From UBA168 sp011055275 (GTDB taxonomy: Archaea; Thermoproteota; Thermoprotei_A; Marsarchaeales; UBA168): a DNA stretch of 64,000 nucleotides. A program made the translations under genes and the position numbers. The notes beneath the pieces are model-generated. The model was not told the origin of the DNA, made no database searches, and saw only the letters and a program-made list of their open reading frames with translations. The stretch lies in the NCBI GenBank assembly GCA_046635845.1, contig JAQQXN010000001.1; one strand, 5' to 3'. Positions 59,813 to 64,000 of the stretch are shown piece by piece. Numbering within the stretch: the first letter of the stretch is position 1; each line of letters starts with the position of its first letter.

Positions 59813-60886
59813 TCATGTGCCAGGGCTTCGGCGCATTGGATAACGCCAGGGCACGAAAGGAAGGTCGACGGCCTTCCCGCTTATGCTTTTATTCGTGGTG
59901 GGATCGGTGAACGTCATGGGGGTGCCCGAAGGTGGAGCGCCGTCTTCTGGAATCGCTAGGGCAATCCCTTTCTTTAAAGTGGGGCTAAATGTGCCCGAGG
60001 TTATGAGCGCCAGCTCTGAGACGAAGCCGGTCCTTGGTATGCCCTTATCAGCTACGAAGCCGAAAAGCGATCTTTCCCTTTTCCCCTCGATCGCCCGCTT
60101 GCCGATGAAGTCCTTTTCCCACTTTATGAAGCGCGCTCCACCTATGTCCAAGGGCGTTCTGCTGGAGGTTTCTACCCCTGAAAGGGTGTATCCCGCCTCT
60201 ATGCGCAATACGTCGCGCGCGCCCAAGCCGGCTGGCGATGCCCCAAGGGCCAGCGCCTTCCTGTAAACCTCTCTTACCAGTTCTGGAGAGCCAATGACCT
60301 CAAAGCCGTCCTCACCGGTATACCCGGACCTTGAAACTATGCCTTCGCTCCAGCACCGCTCCCATCCATTTAGGGGCTGGAAAGAAAACCACTGGCCAAG
60401 GCCGAAGCCCAGCGACGTGGCCATGGATGGGGATGACGGCCCCTGAACTGCGATCATGGCGGTTTCGCCCGTCACTTCCTCCACGGTTACTCCATGCCCC
60501 TTGAGCCATGCCACGTCCTCGTCGTAAGCGGAAGCGTTCACAACAAGAAGTATTCCGTCCTCAAGCCCGTAGGAGACGACGTCGTCTATTATGGTGCCGT
60601 CATCGCGAAGCATGAAGGAGTACTTCATCCTGCCGATCTTCGTCGACTCCACGTTGTTCGTGAAGAGTTCTCCTAGCTTGTCCGTGCTTTCAGCTGGGAT
60701 GAAGAGCCTTCCCATGTGAGAAACGTCGAATATGCCAGCTGAGTTCCTGACGGCCAGAGCCTCCGACGATATGGAAGAAAAGTAAAGGGGAGTAAGCCAG
60801 CCATGAAAATCCTGAAACCTCGCCCCAAGCCCCTCCTCTAGCTGGGCCAGAGGCGTCTTCAGGCCCTCGCCGCTTTCCGTTCCCAC
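59813..60886 (-). CDS. gcvT: Aminomethyltransferase (glycine cleavage T protein)
   Basis: 357 residues. TPLAQLEEGLGARFQDFHGWLTPLYF, FDVSHMGRL, GTIIDDVVSY, AVQGPSSPSM, SRSGYTGEDGFEV, GARDVLRIEAGY. It moves the methylene group of aminomethyl-lipoyl-H protein to the pterin cofactor. GTG 60886 follows a TAA present in another frame of the upstream metE-like gene. The annotated metE frame overlaps this gene by 197 nt. GcvP and GcvH are not in the window. The neighbourhood groups C1-transfer enzymes. Confidence 0.88.
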   Translation of the reverse strand: MGTESGEGLKTPLAQLEEGLGARFQDFHGWLTPLYFSSISSEALAVRNSAGIFDVSHMGRLFIPAESTDKLGELFTNNVESTKIGRMKYSFMLRDDGTIIDDVVSYGLEDGILLVVNASAYDEDVAWLKGHGVTVEEVTGETAMIAVQGPSSPSMATSLGFGLGQWFSFQPLNGWERCWSEGIVSRSGYTGEDGFEVIGSPELVREVYRKALALGASPAGLGARDVLRIEAGYTLSGVETSSRTPLDIGGARFIKWEKDFIGKRAIEGKRERSLFGFVADKGIPRTGFVSELALITSGTFSPTLKKGIALAIPEDGAPPSGTPMTFTDPTTNKSISGKAVDLPFVPWRYPMRRSPGT

Positions 60887-61838
60887 TTATCTCGGCCTCC
60901 ATCTCTCTGGCTCCCCTTACCATTACCCTGAGCTTCTCGAAGGCGACGGTTTTGTCGAGCAGTTTCAGCCCACAGTCCGGGTTCACGTAAATCTTCTCCG
61001 GAGGAAGCACCTTGAGCGCCTCTCCTATTCCGTACTTCACCTCATCTACGGTCTCGATCCTGCTGTTGTGAACATCGATCACTCCGAGCCCCAGCTCCTT
61101 GTCGTAGGAATACTCCTTGAGGAGGTCGAGGTCACGGAACTTCCTGTTTGTGAACTCGAGCGCGAACTGATCCACCTTTGCATCAAGGATATGGGGAAAT
61201 AGGGCGCGATAATTCCCATAACATATGTGAACTCCGAACTTTACTCCGGTTATGCCTTTTACCACTTCGTTTAGGGTTTCCACCGCCCAATGGACCTCCT
61301 CGGGATGCGTTGACATGGCTGGCTCGTCTATCTGTATGAAGTCAGCCCCCACGCGTGCCAAGGACTGCACCTCCTGCCTTATGACGGATGCCAAGTCGAG
61401 GGCTAACTCTCTCTTGTCCCTGTAGTACTCGTTGAAGGACCAGTCAGCTATGGTATAGGGACCGGTTATGGGCACCTTTATCCCCTTACTTGTGGACTGC
61501 TTGGCAAAGAGGAACTCGTCAACCAGCATGGGGGACTTGTAGTACACCTTGCCAACGACGGCCGCCTTGTTGAAGTAGTTATTGCCCCAGACCCTTACGG
61601 GCCCCTTGAAGGTAAAGCCGCCTATGCGCTCTGTGAAGTACTCCGTCATCTCGACCCTCCTCATCTCCCCATCACTAGGTATGTCAACGCCTGCCAGCTC
61701 TTGCTCCTTTATGACAAGCCTTACCGCGTCATCCAGTGCACGCGCCTTCTCCTCGGAGCTAGCCTTTGGATTTGAAAGCGTTCTCAGCAGCCACTTTGGC
61801 TTCGGATAGCTTCCTATAACGCTGGTGGGAAACAGCAT
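60690..61838 (-). CDS. metE: Core methionine synthase, MetE C-terminal type, with run-on tail
   Basis: The first 315 residues or so are the zinc-bearing MetE barrel: TSVIGSYPKPKWLL, DGEMRRVEMTEYF, QIDEPAMSTHPEE, FGVHICYGN (His and Cys zinc ligands), ALEFTNR (Glu) and YVNPDCGLK (Cys). It methylates homocysteine with a methyl-pterin or other donor. The family ends near KLRVMVRGAREMEAE; the remaining 65 codons or so run out of frame across gcvT and look non-homologous. The ATG directly follows the partner gene's TAA, with GAGGTGAGC as Shine-Dalgarno. Confidence 0.85.
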   Translation of the reverse strand: MLFPTSVIGSYPKPKWLLRTLSNPKASSEEKARALDDAVRLVIKEQELAGVDIPSDGEMRRVEMTEYFTERIGGFTFKGPVRVWGNNYFNKAAVVGKVYYKSPMLVDEFLFAKQSTSKGIKVPITGPYTIADWSFNEYYRDKRELALDLASVIRQEVQSLARVGADFIQIDEPAMSTHPEEVHWAVETLNEVVKGITGVKFGVHICYGNYRALFPHILDAKVDQFALEFTNRKFRDLDLLKEYSYDKELGLGVIDVHNSRIETVDEVKYGIGEALKVLPPEKIYVNPDCGLKLLDKTVAFEKLRVMVRGAREMEAEISGNGKRRGPEDASGPARGGAWGEVSGFSWLAYSPLLFFHIVGGSGRQELSWHIRRFSHGKALHPS

Positions 61839-62711
61839 TTAGCTCACCTCAGACCTCCTTTTGACTGCCCCTAATACCCTCGTCTTCTGTTTTGAGACGG
61901 GATAGGGAAGTATGTCAAAGCCCCAGTTAGGAGCAACGTAAACTTCTCCAGTTGTATTTATGGATGAGACGGCGCGAAGCACGTCATCTGGATTTTCCAG
62001 TCTGGTGTTCCGCGCGTCGATCAATCCCAGCGCCGTTATGCGCTTTTGACCGCGCTCTTTCAAAGTGACCTTCCACGAAGGGTCAGCAAGGCAGTCAAGC
62101 CAAAGTCCGTCTACCGGAAGGTCAAGGAGCTTATCGTAAACAGGCGAAAAGGGCCGGAAGTAAACCATCAAGAGCTTTTTAGCTGAGCTAGGAAAGAGCT
62201 GAAGCGCGGCTTTCAGGTCATCCGGAAATCCTCCCTCTAAAAGGGAGGGCTCCTGGATGGCCAGCCATCCCTCGTACCCGTTTAAGACGGTAGATATGGC
62301 GCGCGCATAGTCCCAGTCGACGGCAGGCTCGCCCGAGGAAAGCTTGCTAAACGAGAAGGGGCCCAAGACCGTAAAAAGCCTGTTAGGCCACGGCATGAGC
62401 TTAAGCTCTGGCTCAAGGGATAAGGGTTTAAGTTGAGACTTGATAGGCCTTCTGTAAAAGTAGTTATTGTCGAAGAAGCGAGTCAGGTCTCCTTTTTGCC
62501 AGCCGGTGAGAAGCGAGGCGCTTCCCTCGACCACGTTGTCCCAGAGGAGCCTTCCGTCGGTTATGGCGTCAAGCGACGCCTTTTTTTGCGCGTCGACCAA
62601 TTCTGAAACGTAACGGTTTAGGAGTGTCTCTACGTTGCTTTTCTTTTTTCTTAGCGCCTCTCCCAAGGCGTATGGCCTAGGATAAGAGGGCGCGGGTAAC
62701 GCTCCAATCAT
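61839..62711 (-). CDS. MetE N-terminal-like partner protein
   Basis: 290 residues of the MetE barrel fold without zinc ligands: the segment equivalent to VHICYGN reads MVYFRPFSP, and that equivalent to NPDCGLK reads APNWGFDIL. TVLGPFSFSK and AIQEPSLLEGG retain the fold. This resembles the N-terminal half of bacterial MetE, split into a separate gene directly before the catalytic one. It probably binds pterin or supports the catalytic partner. TATA-like GAGTTATAGG (rc of 62731-62740) lies at -26. Confidence 0.8.
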   Translation of the reverse strand: MIGALPAPSYPRPYALGEALRKKKSNVETLLNRYVSELVDAQKKASLDAITDGRLLWDNVVEGSASLLTGWQKGDLTRFFDNNYFYRRPIKSQLKPLSLEPELKLMPWPNRLFTVLGPFSFSKLSSGEPAVDWDYARAISTVLNGYEGWLAIQEPSLLEGGFPDDLKAALQLFPSSAKKLLMVYFRPFSPVYDKLLDLPVDGLWLDCLADPSWKVTLKERGQKRITALGLIDARNTRLENPDDVLRAVSSINTTGEVYVAPNWGFDILPYPVSKQKTRVLGAVKRRSEVS

Positions 62712-62868
62712 GTAGATCTTCCGGACCTTCCCTATAACTCTTTCTACTTACTCGACTTCTTATTTGTAAGCGGTTAAAAAAGGGGTCGGCGGCACGAATT
62801 TTTCCAGTCGGTTTCGGGCTAAACGTTATTGCATGAGAAATCGATATTAGCGACCTACTTAGTTTCAC

Positions 62869-63531
62869 ATGCAGATAGGTAGGGTTTCAGAAAAAGACAA
62901 AGAAGAAATAGTGAAGATGACGCAGGATACCTGGTCGTGGGGCGACTACATAAAGGACGTTTTTGATCGCTGGCTCAGCGATGGAATTTTCATAAAGGCC
63001 GTTGACGGCTCTCGTATAGTGGGCATAATTCACCTGAAGGTCCTCCCTGATTATGCTTGGATCGAAGGGTTAAGGGTAAGCAAAAGCGAGAGACGCAAGG
63101 GAATTGGAAGGTATATTGTCGAGCAATCGATGAACATGATCGGTAGAGGCGTGTTCAGGGCGCTCATAAGCGAGGAAAACCTCGCGTCGCGCTCGCTCTT
63201 CGAGTCCCTGGGTTTTCGCGTTATCTCGCATGCCTACTACAATCATGGCTCCGAGGTGATTCCACCCTTGCAAAACCTAAAGCCCAAGCCCGGAAAAAGC
63301 GCGTACCTCGACGATTGGATATGGTATCCTGAGAACTACTGCAAAGGGCTTTACGAGGGAGATCTTGATGGGGCTAAGATCACCTTCGTGAAAGCAAACC
63401 CCATATTCCTGGTTGAGGGAACGCTTCCACTGAATTACGAGTTCACCAGCGGCGAAAAGTTCGAAGGGGCCGAGGGCTTCGTTGTTGTTGAGCGGTCTGC
63501 CCTTCGAGCTGAGGCCTTGACTTTGGCTTAA
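62869..63531 (+). CDS. GNAT-family N-acetyltransferase
   Basis: 220 residues. The N-terminal 130 or so form a GNAT domain: VVGIIHLKV-like segment (RIVGIIHLKVLPDYAWIEGLRV) and acetyl-CoA loop KSERRKGIGRYIVE, then NLASRSLFESLGFRV. The C-terminal 85 residues are an additional domain I do not recognise. The acceptor is unknown. TATA-like gatattag (62843-62850) at about -26. The gene converges with the next, overlapping by 89 nt. Confidence 0.82.
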   Translation: MQIGRVSEKDKEEIVKMTQDTWSWGDYIKDVFDRWLSDGIFIKAVDGSRIVGIIHLKVLPDYAWIEGLRVSKSERRKGIGRYIVEQSMNMIGRGVFRALISEENLASRSLFESLGFRVISHAYYNHGSEVIPPLQNLKPKPGKSAYLDDWIWYPENYCKGLYEGDLDGAKITFVKANPIFLVEGTLPLNYEFTSGEKFEGAEGFVVVERSALRAEALTLA

Positions 63532-64000
63532 GCACCAATCCCACTAGCGCGGCTATTGATCCTCCTATGGCAAGGAAAATCCCCGCCAGCATTGCCGCTA
63601 GGGCAGCTATCATGCCCGTTAGCGAGGTTGTCAACGTGGAGTAATGAATATCGGTAGTCGTGGTTAAGTTGTTCACGAGGTAAAGGGCTACCGATCTGCT
63701 CCCGGTGTTATAACACTCCGCCGCAAACGTGCCGTTAAGGTTCTCGGACGAGACTTCTCCACCAGTGGAGTTGATGAGCAAAGGAAGCCCTGCGGAGTCG
63801 TTGTAAAGGGCGGTAGTAAGCTTTCCAGGTGGGACTTCCGCCATGGTGAAGTTTTCTCCGGGGCTAAGGCTTTGCTCTTGTTTGAAGGGCAGCAGCGAGT
63901 CAAGCGAGAGAGTGGCATTGAACATGTAGGGACTTGCGAGGAAAAGCACAAGCCCGATGGCCAGAGCGATGGCTCCCGCGATCACTAATTTCTTTCTCAT
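63443..64000 (-). CDS. Membrane protein with two helices and an extracytoplasmic loop
   Basis: 185 residues from an ATG at the very window edge: basic N-terminus and hydrophobic helix (about 5-27), an outside loop of about 95 residues rich in Asn-x-Ser/Thr sites (NAT, NFT, NDS, NST, NGT, NLT), a second helix (about 128-157) and a short basic cytoplasmic tail. No family recognised. The start could lie further right, outside the window. The last 30 residues overlap the GNAT gene. Confidence 0.6.
   Translation of the reverse strand: MRKKLVIAGAIALAIGLVLFLASPYMFNATLSLDSLLPFKQEQSLSPGENFTMAEVPPGKLTTALYNDSAGLPLLINSTGGEVSSENLNGTFAAECYNTGSRSVALYLVNNLTTTTDIHYSTLTTSLTGMIAALAAMLAGIFLAIGGSIAALVGLVLKPKSRPQLEGQTAQQQRSPRPLRTFRRW

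Noticed and set aside
1..64000. CRISPR array, insertion sequence, integrase or prophage genes.
   Set aside because: No regularly spaced repeats, transposase, integrase or phage structural motifs were seen.

Overview
The window reads as chromosomal DNA of a thermophilic archaeon, most likely of the TACK group (Thermoproteota-like). The reasons are: TATA-like boxes about 26 nt upstream of start codons on most first genes (mostly leaderless transcripts); GGTGA/GAGGTG Shine-Dalgarno motifs mainly inside operons; frequent GTG/TTG starts; an archaeal GHMP-type shikimate kinase; a CopT/TRASH copper regulon; AlaX; ECF transporters; and a paREP/HEPN-like protein. The DNA is GC-rich and very gene-dense. 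I saw no rRNA, tRNA, CRISPR array, insertion sequence or prophage. The lineage is inferred from gene content only.

Layout. 1-12.3 kb is a sugar/sugar-acid island of mostly single-gene transcripts: C69 peptidase, TIM-barrel sugar isomerase, PfkB kinase, cysteine hydrolase, rhamnulokinase-like kinase, LarA-family racemase, a sulfatase-fold hydrolase with Thr as nucleophile, an IolB/KduI-type isomerase, PfkA-type phosphofructokinase, a beta-hydroxyacid dehydrogenase and a ceramidase-fold hydrolase. 12.5-19.5 kb holds a prolidase, GDPD, a non-oxidative pentose phosphate cluster (fused transketolase, transaldolase, Rpe), LysO and AlaX. 19.5-26.4 kb holds a macro-domain protein behind a 16-bp palindrome, PadR with an ABC-2 exporter, then an unusual operon: ArsR-like regulator, small membrane protein, 43-aa helical protein, bactofilin-like beta-helix protein, ABC ATPase and permease. 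26.6-30.2 kb holds an ADP-ribosylglycohydrolase-fold protein with a beta-sandwich tail and a Gfo/Idh/MocA dehydrogenase.

30.4-38.2 kb is a complete aromatic pathway operon (chorismate mutase-TyrA fusion, DAHP synthase, aroB, E, C, K, A, D), preceded by a possible 24-codon leader ORF. 38.2-41.3 kb is a copper operon (copT, copM, copA). 42.5-45.7 kb is nadA-nadB-nadC, where nadC appears to use a non-canonical start. 45.7-51 kb carries an S9 peptidase, an MtrA-like/thymidylate synthase fusion, DUF998, HEPN and dCTP deaminase. 51-58 kb carries a putative ECF S component, an amidohydrolase, guaA, a purine phosphoribosyltransferase and an ECF T + fused A module; three of these promoters share a TTACA-N6-TGTAA operator. 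58-64 kb has a glycosyltransferase, a HAD phosphatase, GcvT, a split methionine synthase pair, a GNAT enzyme and a membrane protein.

The best candidates for something undescribed are the bactofilin/ABC operon (22.7-25.9 kb) and the operator-defined ECF/amidohydrolase regulon (51.0-58.1 kb). A genome-style oddity is that several reading frames run well past their expected C-termini into neighbouring genes.
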